Source: JBBQYA01 sp031412335 (GTDB lineage: Bacteria; Bacteroidota; Bacteroidia; Sphingobacteriales; Sphingobacteriaceae). From it: DNA of 64,000 nt. The notes below the pieces were generated by a model. That model saw only the letters and a list, made by a program, of their open reading frames with translations. It had not been told where the DNA came from and ran no database searches. Position numbers and translations under genes: made by a program. The stretch covers positions 62,001 through 126,000 of the forward strand of contig JANOCT010000003.1 in assembly GCA_031412335.1 (NCBI GenBank), written 5' to 3'. Each line of letters begins with the position of its first letter. Position 1 is the stretch's first letter. This document shows positions 53,358-61,811 of the stretch, one piece after another.

Positions 53358-54263
53358 ATGCTTCATTTCCGAAACTTAGTTTTCATTTCTTTATGCCTTT
53401 GCTGGCTCAATTCTTCTTGCCAACAAATAGCAGTTTCTTCTGGCAAAATAGATAATTATCCAAATTTTACTTCCAAAAATGTAGAACCAAGAGATGTGAT
53501 GGTTTGGTTACCCGAAAATTATGATGGAAAGAAAAAGTTTGCAGTGATTTATATGCACGATGGACAAATGCTTTTCGATAGTACAACCACTTGGAATAAA
53601 CAAGAATGGAAAGTGGATGAAAATTTAACTGCTTTAGCTAAGGATAATTCGCTTAAGCAATGTATTGTTGTTGGAATTAAAAACAATGGAAATAAACGTT
53701 TTAAAGAATATTTTCCCGAAAAGGCAATCAATTATTTAACAGAAGATTTCAAAACAGAATTTGTAAAGACTGAGTTGGAAAGCAATGCATTAGCGGATAA
53801 GTATTTACTTTTTTTAACACAAGAGCTAAAACCATTCATTGATAAAAAATACAAAACACATTCAAATCAAGCTAATACTTTTATTGCTGGGTCAAGTATG
53901 GGAGGCTTAATTTCGATGTATGCAATTTGTGAATATCCAGAAATTTATGGAGGAGCTGCCTGTCTTTCAACACATTGGGTTGGCAGTGTTCGACAAAAAA
54001 ATGAATTTTTGCCTGCTGCATTTATGCAATACTTAGATGAAAAGCTTTCTAATCCCGCAAATCATACCTTGTATTTTGATTTTGGAACAAAAACTCTCGA
54101 CAGTTTATATGAACCACTTCAGTTAAAAGCGGATGTAATTATTCGAAAAAAAGGATATACCGATAAAAATTTGATGAGCAAAAAATTTGAAGGCGCTGAT
54201 CATTCTGAAAATGCATGGAGTAGCCGGCTAGACATTCCTTTTCGTTTTTTGCTAAAAAAATAA
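53358..54263 (+). CDS. Esterase D-like alpha/beta hydrolase lipoprotein
   Basis: The ATG at 53358 is chosen over a TTG at 53310 because it gives a lipoprotein signal (LVFISLCLCWLNSSCQQ, lipidated Cys near residue 21). The 301-residue product belongs to the putative-esterase family (PF00756): VWLPENYDGKKKFAVIYMHDGQMLF and the nucleophile elbow AGSSMGGLIS, with the acid/His pair near DHSENAW at the C-terminus. It may hydrolyse siderophore-like or feruloyl-type esters at the cell envelope; substrate unknown. Confidence 0.88.
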   Translation: MLHFRNLVFISLCLCWLNSSCQQIAVSSGKIDNYPNFTSKNVEPRDVMVWLPENYDGKKKFAVIYMHDGQMLFDSTTTWNKQEWKVDENLTALAKDNSLKQCIVVGIKNNGNKRFKEYFPEKAINYLTEDFKTEFVKTELESNALADKYLLFLTQELKPFIDKKYKTHSNQANTFIAGSSMGGLISMYAICEYPEIYGGAACLSTHWVGSVRQKNEFLPAAFMQYLDEKLSNPANHTLYFDFGTKTLDSLYEPLQLKADVIIRKKGYTDKNLMSKKFEGADHSENAWSSRLDIPFRFLLKK

Positions 54264-54896
54264 TCAAATTATATTCAACTCCTTTTCTGGTTTTGCATAA
54301 CTCAATCTGGCAATTAATTCAGCCTCATAATAAGCATCTAAACCACAATTAGTAATGGTATTTGCGATCTCCGGATTTGCAAAACCATCAATTTGCAAAA
54401 TAGAATCAGCTAGAAATACATGTTGAACCGCTCCAATAATAAGTGTTGTACCGTTTGATTTTATAGGTAAAACTTCTTGCAAATTTAATCCAATTTGTAT
54501 AGTTGATTCTGCAACAAAAGGTGCAGAAAACTGAGCAACATATTTTGATTTAAAGCCGCAAGCTGCAAATTCAGATGTATTTGCATCGTACCTAGCGCTT
54601 GTTTGATGGGCATTTTTATAAAAGGATTTCAGCACATTGTTTAATGTATATTGCTGATTAGCAATAATATTTTTTAATGTTCCGTGTTCCGGACCATCAG
54701 GCCTTACTAGCATACCAATCAGTGCTGGATTAGCACCAACATGGAATATGGAATTGAAAATTGCTAGGTTTTCGTTTCCCTCCATATTTATCGTTCCTAC
54801 TAAATTCAAACTTCTGAAACCAGCAAGAGAATTCACAAAATTAGTTCGAAAACGTTGTTCAAAACCAGCAATTTCTGACTGACTGAAATAATTCAT
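54264..54896 (-). CDS. Flavin reductase-like domain protein
   Basis: The 210-residue protein fits the flavin reductase-like (FMN-binding split barrel) superfamily: LNLVGTINMEGNENLAIFNSIFHVGANPALIGMLVRPDG at the N-terminus and later HVFLADSILQIDG. Such proteins bind FMN and reduce free flavin or serve as partners to oxygenases. It lies 13 bases downstream of the SDR gene in a two-gene operon inside the photolyase-rich region. Confidence 0.88.
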   Translation of the reverse strand: MNYFSQSEIAGFEQRFRTNFVNSLAGFRSLNLVGTINMEGNENLAIFNSIFHVGANPALIGMLVRPDGPEHGTLKNIIANQQYTLNNVLKSFYKNAHQTSARYDANTSEFAACGFKSKYVAQFSAPFVAESTIQIGLNLQEVLPIKSNGTTLIIGAVQHVFLADSILQIDGFANPEIANTITNCGLDAYYEAELIARLSYAKPEKELNII

Positions 54897-54909
54897 GTTG
54901 ATAAAAAAA

Positions 54910-55629
54910 TTAAAAAGTTTTTACTACCGACATACCTCCATCTGGCCTTAATACCTGACCGGTCATCCATGAACTTTTATCGGAAAGTAAAAATAAGGCA
55001 GATTCTGCAATTTCTTCTGAATTTCCTATTCTTCCTAATGGATGTCTTTTATCTGAAGCCATCCGCTTTTCATCGGTAGATAAAAGTGCTGCTGCAAGTG
55101 GTGTATCGGTTAATGAAGGGGCAATTACATTTACCCTTATTTTTGCTTGCGAATATTCTGCTGCTAAAGAAATTGACAAGCCTTCGATTGCACTTTTTGA
55201 TGCAGCCACAGAAGCATGAAAACCCATTCCAGTCTTAGCGGCTACTGTACTAAAAAGCACTACAGAGGCTGAACCAGATGATTTTAATGAATTTAGTGTT
55301 AGTTGAAGAATTTTTACTGCACCAATAACATTGATCTCAAAATCTTGAAGAAAATCTGTAGTTGTGAGGCGATTAAAAGGCTTTAAATTTATGCTTCCAG
55401 GAGCGTAAACTAATCCGTCTAACTTAGATGGAAGCATACCAGCAATTGGATTTAAATCTTCTAAAACATTTGCTTGGATATGATTTACCCCTTCAATATC
55501 ACTTGATTCTCTTCGTGAAAGTGAAAAAACGGTTGCGCCTTGTTCAATTAATTCTTTGCAGATTGCGTGTCCAATGCCAGAAGTGCCACCAACAACTAAA
55601 ATAGTTTTATTCGAGAAATTTGAATTCAT
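54910..55629 (-). CDS. Short-chain dehydrogenase/reductase lacking the catalytic Tyr
   Basis: The 239-residue protein is a classical SDR in size and has the cofactor motif VVGGTSGIGHAICKEL and the loop LSRRESSD (a basic pair suggesting NADP). The S-Y-x3-K active site is altered: Ser127 and Lys145 are present, but the position four before the Lys is Val141 (HASVAASKSAIEGL). The end ILRPDGGMSVV-like region (VLRPDGGMSVVKTF) is normal. It may be inactive, use another residue or bind rather than reduce its ligand. It is co-operonic with the flavin reductase. Confidence 0.88.
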   Translation of the reverse strand: MNSNFSNKTILVVGGTSGIGHAICKELIEQGATVFSLSRRESSDIEGVNHIQANVLEDLNPIAGMLPSKLDGLVYAPGSINLKPFNRLTTTDFLQDFEINVIGAVKILQLTLNSLKSSGSASVVLFSTVAAKTGMGFHASVAASKSAIEGLSISLAAEYSQAKIRVNVIAPSLTDTPLAAALLSTDEKRMASDKRHPLGRIGNSEEIAESALFLLSDKSSWMTGQVLRPDGGMSVVKTF

Positions 55630-55710
55630 ATATTATATTATCAAAACTTTATACAAAAAATCGAACAAGGTTTACGTCATTTTGTTTAACCAATCTATAA
55701 TTGATAGTGT

Positions 55711-57210
55711 ATGAAACCTGAGGTAATTGTTATAGGATCTGGGATGGGTTCACTTGCCGCATCAGCCATTTTATGCAGCAAAGGCTGGAAAGTAACCTTG
55801 CTTGAACAAGGAAAAGTTGCAGGTGGTTGTAGCAGTTCTTTTGAACGCGAAGGTTTTATTTTTGAATCTGGTGCAACTACTTTGGTGGGTTTGGATGCAG
55901 GTATGCCATTAGATTATGTGTTAAAAGAAACAGGAATTAAGCTAAACGCAAGACTTTTGGAAACACCAATGCGGATATTTCTGAAAGACGGAAGCGAACT
56001 TATCAGATATCGGGAATTAGATAAATGGATTTCGGAAGCTGAACGAGTTTTTGGTTTACCAGGTCAAGAAAGTTTTTGGAGAGAATGTTATCAAATTAGT
56101 CAATTTGTATGGGATACTTCTTTAAAACAAATTTCATTTCCACCTTCCAATTTTTCTGATTTAATGGATTGTGCTTTGAATGCAACAGTAGTTCAATTAA
56201 AAAATGCGGGTAAAGCTTTTATTAGCACCGAAAAACTTTTACTAAAACATGGATTACATACCAATATTAAATTCAGAGAATTTATAGATGAACAATTAAT
56301 TATTACAGCACAAAATTCTGCAAATGAGGTGAATGCATTATTTGGTGCAACAGCATTATGTTATACCAATTTTGGTAATTATTATTTAGATGGTGGTTTA
56401 CTTACGATGATTAATAAAATAACCGATTATTTAAAAATTAATGGATCGGAAATAATATATAATGCTGAGGTAATTAAAATTGATAAGGGTTTTAATTATT
56501 TTATACAAACTGCAGAAAAAACTTATCAAACAAAAAATCTTATTTCTGGCATTCCAATCAATAATTTGTACGACTTATTGAATAAAAAAAGCACTAAAGA
56601 TCAAACTGCACCCTATTCTACCATTCAAAAAGGAAGATCATCAGCTCAAAAGTTAGAGGCAAAACTTCTTCCTTCAAAAAAATTAAGTGGAGCATTTACC
56701 ATGGGTTTGGTGATTAATGGAAAGCCGAATAATAAAGAAATTTTACATCATCAGATTATTTTATCAAAGCCAATTACAGGTTTAAATTCAAAAAGTATAT
56801 TCATAAGTTTTTCTCATCCAAATGACTCGTTTAGAACCAGAGATGGAAAAACAATTGCAAATATTTCTACGCATGTGCATGATCCTGAAAAAAACACATT
56901 TGAAAATAAAGATCAGGTAATGAACGATATAATTGATCTATTAATAAATAAAGGATTTTTTAGAAAAGAGCAAATACTTTATTCGCATGCCACCACGCCA
57001 AAAGGTTGGGAAAACTGGACTAAGAGAAAATATGGGTTTGTTGGCGGATATCCACAGTTTATGAAAATAAAACCTTGGCAAATGCAAAATGCGAGGTTAG
57101 AAAAAGGGCTTTATTTAGTTGGTGATTCTGTATATCCTGGCCAAGGCATACCAGGAGTAACTTTATCAGGAATTATTGCTGCAAATAAATTAATAGCAGA
57201 TAATAAGTAA
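55711..57210 (+). CDS. CrtI/CrtISO-like FAD-dependent oxidoreductase
   Basis: The 499-residue protein belongs to the phytoene desaturase/carotenoid isomerase/retinol saturase superfamily: VIGSGMGSLAASAILCSKGWKVTLLEQGKVAGGCSSSF at the N-terminus and GLYLVGDSVYPGQGIPGVTLSGIIAANKL at the C-terminus. Unlike the CrtI at 9560-11047 it has no carotenoid synthase neighbour, so it may act as an isomerase or on another polyene or lipid. It is convergent with the TIGR03643 gene; their stops are one base apart. Confidence 0.88.
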   Translation: MKPEVIVIGSGMGSLAASAILCSKGWKVTLLEQGKVAGGCSSSFEREGFIFESGATTLVGLDAGMPLDYVLKETGIKLNARLLETPMRIFLKDGSELIRYRELDKWISEAERVFGLPGQESFWRECYQISQFVWDTSLKQISFPPSNFSDLMDCALNATVVQLKNAGKAFISTEKLLLKHGLHTNIKFREFIDEQLIITAQNSANEVNALFGATALCYTNFGNYYLDGGLLTMINKITDYLKINGSEIIYNAEVIKIDKGFNYFIQTAEKTYQTKNLISGIPINNLYDLLNKKSTKDQTAPYSTIQKGRSSAQKLEAKLLPSKKLSGAFTMGLVINGKPNNKEILHHQIILSKPITGLNSKSIFISFSHPNDSFRTRDGKTIANISTHVHDPEKNTFENKDQVMNDIIDLLINKGFFRKEQILYSHATTPKGWENWTKRKYGFVGGYPQFMKIKPWQMQNARLEKGLYLVGDSVYPGQGIPGVTLSGIIAANKLIADNK

Positions 57211-57211
57211 T

Positions 57212-57502
57212 TTATCTTTTGCTAAGCTTATTGCCAGTAATCATTCTTTGCTCTTTACATTTAAAACCCATCATTTCAGGATCTCTTTTTTTAGTGTGTT
57301 TCATCGAAACTTTGTGTGCCCGTTCTCGCCAAAGTTTCCAACTGCTAAGTTTTAATTGATTTTTCATCAATTTTACAACCTCACCTTCATTTAAACCAAA
57401 CTGAAACTCAATTGCCTCAAACGGTGTTCGGTCTTCCCAAGCCATTTCAATTATTCGATCTATTTGTGCTAAATCGAGGTTGTATTTTTTAATGATTTCC
57501 AA
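57212..57502 (-). CDS. TIGR03643/DUF2805-family protein
   Basis: The 96-residue basic protein matches the TIGR03643 family: IDRIIEMAWEDRTPFEAIEFQFGLNEGEVVKLMK followed by SSWKLWRERAHKVSMKHTKKRD. The N-terminal half looks like a helix-turn-helix and the tail is rich in Lys/Arg, so nucleic-acid binding is possible. Members are often encoded near photolyases or cryptochromes; function unknown. Confidence 0.9.
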   Translation of the reverse strand: MEIIKKYNLDLAQIDRIIEMAWEDRTPFEAIEFQFGLNEGEVVKLMKNQLKLSSWKLWRERAHKVSMKHTKKRDPEMMGFKCKEQRMITGNKLSKR

Positions 57503-57731
57503 AGTAAATAGTAGAAATTGAGTTTACAAATTTTGAAACGCTAGTTTGCAACTATTGTTTAATTTTTATTTTCGATAAAATTAACAAAAAAAACATTTTT
57601 TAATCATTGGTATAATGATTGCCTATGATGATTCGATTGTAAAATCAACTAACTATTTTTTCATTAAACAATTGATTTTAATTATTCTAGCTTATAAGCA
57701 ATCTTAAATCATCCAGAACTCAAAAAAATTC

Positions 57732-60512
57732 ATGCTAAAATTTCATTTTAAAATTTATAATTATCTGACTCCAATTTGCCTAATTTTCTCTTTATTCCTT
57801 ATCAATACATATTCAAAAGCACAATCCTGCGGATGCGATATCACTGTTCCGCTAAGTCAAACCTTAATTGATGGAGCAAATAATTCCATCCAACCCGGAA
57901 AAGTAGTTTGTTTAACTGCTGGAACGAGGCAACAATTAAAAATCAGAAATCTAACTGGTACGGCGGCAAACCCGATTATAATAAAAAACTGTGGTGGAAA
58001 AGTAAATATTTCAGCCAGTTATGGTTACGGAATGTGGATAGAGAATTCCAAATTTTTTCAAATAACAGGAACAGGGAGTTCAGATCAATATGGAATTACA
58101 GTAAATACTCAAAACAAAACTGGGTCTGTTGGTATTAAAATTTGGTTGAAATCTACCAACATTGAGCTTGATCACGTCGAAGTTTACAATACTGGTTTTG
58201 CAGCTATTGAAGCTAAATCAGATCCTAAATGTGATTTGTCGACTAATAGAGGTGTGTTTACCATGTACGATTTAAGTTTTCATGATAACTATGTTCATGA
58301 GTCGGGTGCTGAAGGTTTTTACATTGGTTTTTCGTTTCCAAGCGGATATAGCAAAACTTCTGGTTGCACTGGAACAATTTTATATCCACATGACATAGTT
58401 GGTTGCAAGATTTATAACAATAAGGTTCTGAATGCAAAAGCAGATGGCATACAAGTAAGTTGCGTAACTTCTGGATTTGAAATGTATAATAATGAAATTA
58501 TAAATTATGGAGTTGCGCCTTTTGCTGCTTACCAAAACAGTGGAATAATGATTGGAGGTCTTACTGGCGGTGTTATTTATAATAATTTGGTAAAAAACGG
58601 TCCTGGAAATGGAATCAATATTAATGGTGGATCTGGGAGTAATTTGGTTTATAATAATGTTGTAGTGGATGCAGGCGATATGGGAATTTTTGTAGATGAA
58701 TTACCAGGAATTGTAAATAATCAAGGAGGATATAAGTTCATCAACAATACCATCATTAATGCAGGAATTGATGGAATTAGATTTAATACAGAATTAACAC
58801 CCAATAATCAAGCGAAAAATAATATCATTATTAATCCAGGAAGTGGCGTTCATATCAGAAAACAAGCCAATGTAAGTGTTGCGGAAAGCACTAACTTTTT
58901 TAACACCTCTATTTCAACTGTAAATTTTACCAATTCAAGTACTGGAGATTATAGTCTACAGTCTTCTTCTCCAGCCAAAAACGCCGGAACTAATGTAAGT
59001 TCATTAGGTATAATATCAGATAAAAATGGAAATCCGAGACCTTCTGGAAGCTCATATGATATTGGTGCGTATGAATTTCAAGAAGGAACAACTGTTAATA
59101 TTATTCCAATTGTACTCGCAGGAATAGATCAAACTATTACTTTGCCAACTAATTCAATTACGCTAAATGGCTCTGCTACTGATGCCGATGGAACAATTTC
59201 TACCTATTTATGGACTAAGCAATCTGGTGGAAATGCCTCTTTAAATAATAGTTCAACAGCAAATCTTTCTGTTTCAAATTTAGTTGCTGGCATTTATATT
59301 TTCAGATTAACTGCAACTGACAATTCTGGCGCAAGTAGTTTTGATGAAGTAACTGTGACTGTAAATTCAACTATAAATCAAATACCAACAGTAAATGCAG
59401 GAACAGATAAATCAATTACATTACCTTTAAATTCTTTAACAATCAATGCTGTTGCTAGCGATATTGATGGAACCATTTCAACTTATTTGTGGACTAAACA
59501 AAGCGGTGGAAACGCGACATTAAGTAATTCAACAACGAAAGATTTATTGCTTACTAATCTACTTGCAGGAACTTATATTTTTAGATTAACTGTAACCGAT
59601 AATTTAGGCGCAAGTAGTTTTGATGAAGTAATTGTGACTGTTAATTCAACTTTAAATCAAATACCAACAGTAAATGCCGGAACAGATAAATCAATTACAT
59701 TACCCTTAAATTCTTTAACCATCATTGCTGTTGCAAGCGATGTTGATGGAACTATTTCAACTTATTTGTGGACTAAACAAAGCGGTGGAAATGCAACATT
59801 AAGTAATTCAACAACGAAAGATTTATTGCTTACTAATCTACTTGCAGGAACTTATATTTTCAGATTAACTGTAACGGATAATTTAGGCACATCAGCATTT
59901 GACGAAATAACTGTTTCGGTTATTAATTCAGGAGTAAATATAAAACCAATTGTAAATGCTGGTGCCAACCAAACACTTGTTTTGCCAAACAACTCAACCA
60001 CATTAAATTCAACAGCAAGCGATCCGGATGGAACAATTGTAAGTTATTTATGGAAAAAATTAAGTGGTAGCGGTGGCGTTTACAGTAGTTTTTCTTCGCC
60101 GACATTAAATTTATCTTCACTCGTTGCTGGTAATTATAATTTTAGATTAACAGTAACCGATAATAGTGGTGCAACTTCGTATGATGATGTTTTGGTATCT
60201 GTTGCAAACTCAAAAATAAGCTATTTAAAATCTAACAATGATTTAATTGAGAATGGAACTTTAGCCGAGAATTTAACAGTAAGCATTTACCCAAATCCTG
60301 CAAAAGATCAAGTAAACTTTAATATTTCTGGAATTAAAAATAACAACTATTCCATACGTATTTTTGATATGTTGGGTAAAATGATTTTGGAAGAACAAAA
60401 TCTTTCAGATAAGACATATATTTTTGAAAGAAAGGAATTGAAAGCAGGAATGTATTTAATTTCTGTTACAACTGAATCGGAAACAATTAGTGGTAAGTTG
60501 ATTTTTGAATAA
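57732..60512 (+). CDS. Secreted beta-helix protein with four 93-residue Ig-like repeats and T9SS type A domain
   Basis: The 926-residue protein has a signal peptide (cleavage near residue 30, SKAQSCGC) and a right-handed parallel beta-helix of about residues 60-420 (repeated NN-x-V/I motifs such as YNNLVKNGPGNGININGGSG), ending DKNGNPRPSGSSYDIGAYEF. Four PKD-like/REJ repeats follow (about 456-828, each with AG-x-DQ/K-x-I-T-LP and LRLTVTDN), then a T9SS type A C-terminal domain (SIYPNPAKDQVNFNISG...KAGMYLISV). Parallel beta-helix proteins of this sort are often polysaccharide-binding or lyases; no catalytic residues are identified. It is exported by type IX secretion. Confidence 0.92.
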   Translation: MLKFHFKIYNYLTPICLIFSLFLINTYSKAQSCGCDITVPLSQTLIDGANNSIQPGKVVCLTAGTRQQLKIRNLTGTAANPIIIKNCGGKVNISASYGYGMWIENSKFFQITGTGSSDQYGITVNTQNKTGSVGIKIWLKSTNIELDHVEVYNTGFAAIEAKSDPKCDLSTNRGVFTMYDLSFHDNYVHESGAEGFYIGFSFPSGYSKTSGCTGTILYPHDIVGCKIYNNKVLNAKADGIQVSCVTSGFEMYNNEIINYGVAPFAAYQNSGIMIGGLTGGVIYNNLVKNGPGNGININGGSGSNLVYNNVVVDAGDMGIFVDELPGIVNNQGGYKFINNTIINAGIDGIRFNTELTPNNQAKNNIIINPGSGVHIRKQANVSVAESTNFFNTSISTVNFTNSSTGDYSLQSSSPAKNAGTNVSSLGIISDKNGNPRPSGSSYDIGAYEFQEGTTVNIIPIVLAGIDQTITLPTNSITLNGSATDADGTISTYLWTKQSGGNASLNNSSTANLSVSNLVAGIYIFRLTATDNSGASSFDEVTVTVNSTINQIPTVNAGTDKSITLPLNSLTINAVASDIDGTISTYLWTKQSGGNATLSNSTTKDLLLTNLLAGTYIFRLTVTDNLGASSFDEVIVTVNSTLNQIPTVNAGTDKSITLPLNSLTIIAVASDVDGTISTYLWTKQSGGNATLSNSTTKDLLLTNLLAGTYIFRLTVTDNLGTSAFDEITVSVINSGVNIKPIVNAGANQTLVLPNNSTTLNSTASDPDGTIVSYLWKKLSGSGGVYSSFSSPTLNLSSLVAGNYNFRLTVTDNSGATSYDDVLVSVANSKISYLKSNNDLIENGTLAENLTVSIYPNPAKDQVNFNISGIKNNNYSIRIFDMLGKMILEEQNLSDKTYIFERKELKAGMYLISVTTESETISGKLIFE
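59381..59938 (+). repeat. Near-identical 279-bp tandem units inside the T9SS gene
   Basis: Units at 59381-59659 and 59660-59938 start with the same AATACCAACAGTAAATGC and stay nearly identical to their end; flanking units (about 59102-59380 and 59939-60215) are more diverged copies. The period of 279 bases equals 93 codons, so gain or loss would keep the frame. Confidence 0.85.
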
Positions 60513-60549
60513 TTGATATTTTAAGTTTAAAAATAAATTTAACATTAGA

Positions 60550-60723
60550 TTAATCTAGGCCATTTTTTAAAGTATTTCGAATAAATTGTTTTTCATAGTG
60601 CCTATCCCTTCGATTTTTTTTGTCGACAGCTCGCTTTGCGTTTCTCTTATCATTTACAATTTCGTCCAATCTGTTTAAATCATCGAGATTTTTTACATCG
60701 TTTGGAGAATTTCTTTTAGGCAT
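60550..60723 (-). CDS. Unrecognised 57-residue highly charged protein
   Basis: A frame starting at the ATG at 60723 encodes 57 residues, MPKRNSPNDVKNLDDLNRLD followed by a Lys/Arg-rich helical part (DKRNAKRAVDKKNRRDRHYEKQFIRNTLKNGLD). Nearly one third of residues are basic. It has a clean stop (TAA at 60550) and amino-acid composition unlike random AT-rich frames. It could be a nucleic-acid-binding or ribosome-associated small protein; I do not recognise a family. It lies between the convergent T9SS gene and the transposase, inside the photolyase-rich region. Confidence 0.72.
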   Translation of the reverse strand: MPKRNSPNDVKNLDDLNRLDEIVNDKRNAKRAVDKKNRRDRHYEKQFIRNTLKNGLD

Positions 60724-60791
60724 GTTACAATTTTCTCGTTTGTTGCAGGTTAAAACTTCAATGTATAAAAACTTAATTTCAGGCTAAAAGT

Positions 60792-61223
60792 TTAGGAACA
60801 AATCCATCCATTCTTTTTCATAAAATCTTCCAACTCTTGGCTAAAAGTTTTTTTTACATGATGGTCTTCTTGATTGTGAATATATTTTCTGACAGCTTCC
60901 AAGTGGCTCTCGCTTACCCCAACAACCCAATAATCGTCCTGCCAAGCAAATTTATCCTCAGTTAGCTTATTATTATTTATCCAAAATGAAGATTCGCCTT
61001 TAATGAGTTGGGTTACTTTACTTATAGATTGTTCTTTCCCTAATGAAATTAGACAATGGGCATGGTCCTGAAAACCATTTACACAATCAAGCCAAATACC
61101 TTTAGAATCAGCATTATTTTTAATATGCTGAAATACTTGTTTTCTTAGGTCTTTTGAATACAAAAATGGAATTCTATTTTTTGTAGAGAAAACTATATGC
61201 AAATAAACTTTTACCCAGCTCAT
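60792..61223 (-). mobile_element. IS200-like / REP-associated Y1 transposase
   Basis: The 143-residue protein is a Y1 HUH transposase (Transposase_17 type): VKVYLHIVFSTKNRIPFLY at the start, the metal-binding HUH motif DHAHCL (His54, His56), and the catalytic Tyr114 in AVRKYIHNQEDHH. It is intact and single-domain. No accessory TnpB is present. Short hairpins upstream (61241-61423) look like its REP-type substrates, so it may be a domesticated RAYT rather than a free insertion sequence. Confidence 0.9.
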
Positions 61224-61240
61224 ATCTGCTTTTTTTATGT

Positions 61241-61423
61241 GGCTAAAGCCTCTTAGTATTTTTGTTTTATTTATCAGTTCACTAAAGTGAACTGCAATTG
61301 ATATCTAAAATACATTATTCTTTGTTTAAATAAATCTAACAAAAAATTACTGCATTAATTACAGTTTGGCTTTAGCCAACTGAAAAAATAATTTTCATCA
61401 TTTTGCTTTAGCTGCATTAATTA
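61241..61423. repeat. REP-like hairpins next to the Y1 transposase
   Basis: GGCTAAAGCC (61241-61250), CAGTTCACT-AA-AGTGAACTG (61275-61294, perfect) and CAGTTTGGC-TTT-AGCCAACTG (61362-61382, one bulge) are three hairpins sharing the CTAAAG/CTTTAG centre. TGCATTAATTA is directly repeated at 61351-61361 and 61413-61423. The gap 61224-61638 holds these, the 61493-61544 inverted repeat and otherwise nothing I can identify. Confidence 0.7.
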
Positions 61424-61492
61424 ATTTGTAATTCATTATGTTTTCATTTTATATCCTTCCAGCTAAAAAATCTTTTAATTCAAAATCTTTTA

Positions 61493-61544
61493 TTGTCACA
61501 AAATATTTGTCACAATTAAAAATGTGACAAATATTTTGTGACAA
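61493..61544. promoter_or_regulatory. Perfect 22-bp inverted repeat upstream of DUF2256/Cry-DASH
   Basis: The arm 61493-61514 (TTGTCACA-AAATAT-TTGTCACA) is the exact reverse complement of 61523-61544, with the 8-base loop ATTAAAAA. Each arm contains TTGTCACA twice, so the site holds four half-sites. It lies 95 bases before the DUF2256 start. An operator for a dimer or tetramer is likely; a hairpin terminator is less likely, because no T-run follows. Confidence 0.65.
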
Positions 61545-61638
61545 CTCAATTTCTTTCTTTACCAATTATTTGAAACTAAACAAGGCAATTAAGTAACTTA
61601 CCACTCAAACATTCCAAAAAAACAACTGTTCCAACATT

Positions 61639-61776
61639 GTGCGAAATGTAAAAAAGCAGAACTTACCTTCAAAAATTTGTTTAGTTTGCGAAAAACCATT
61701 TTTTTGGCGAAAGAAGTGGGAAAAAGATTGGGAGCAAGTAAAATATTGCAGTGAACGTTGCCGTCGATCACACTAA
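61639..61776 (+). CDS. DUF2256 zinc-knuckle protein, GTG start
   Basis: The 45-residue protein begins at GTG 61639 (no in-frame ATG after the stop at 61594) and has the DUF2256 pattern LPSKICLVCEKPFFWRKKWE followed by YCSERCRRSH. Cys14, Cys17, Cys37 and Cys41 would bind one zinc. DUF2256 proteins are regularly linked to cryptochromes or photolyases; function unknown. The Cry-DASH gene follows 35 bases later, so the pair is probably one transcript. Confidence 0.85.
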   Translation: MRNVKKQNLPSKICLVCEKPFFWRKKWEKDWEQVKYCSERCRRSH

Positions 61777-61811
61777 AAATTAGTAAGTTTTTTTGTTGAT
61801 TTACAAAAATT

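Noticed and set aside
59102..60215. Tandem units considered as a CRISPR-like array
   Set aside because: Units are 279 bases, coding and in frame, with no spacers; no cas genes in the window.
61493..61544. Inverted repeat as a terminator for the transposase region
   Set aside because: The transposase points the other way and no T-run follows either arm; an operator fits better.
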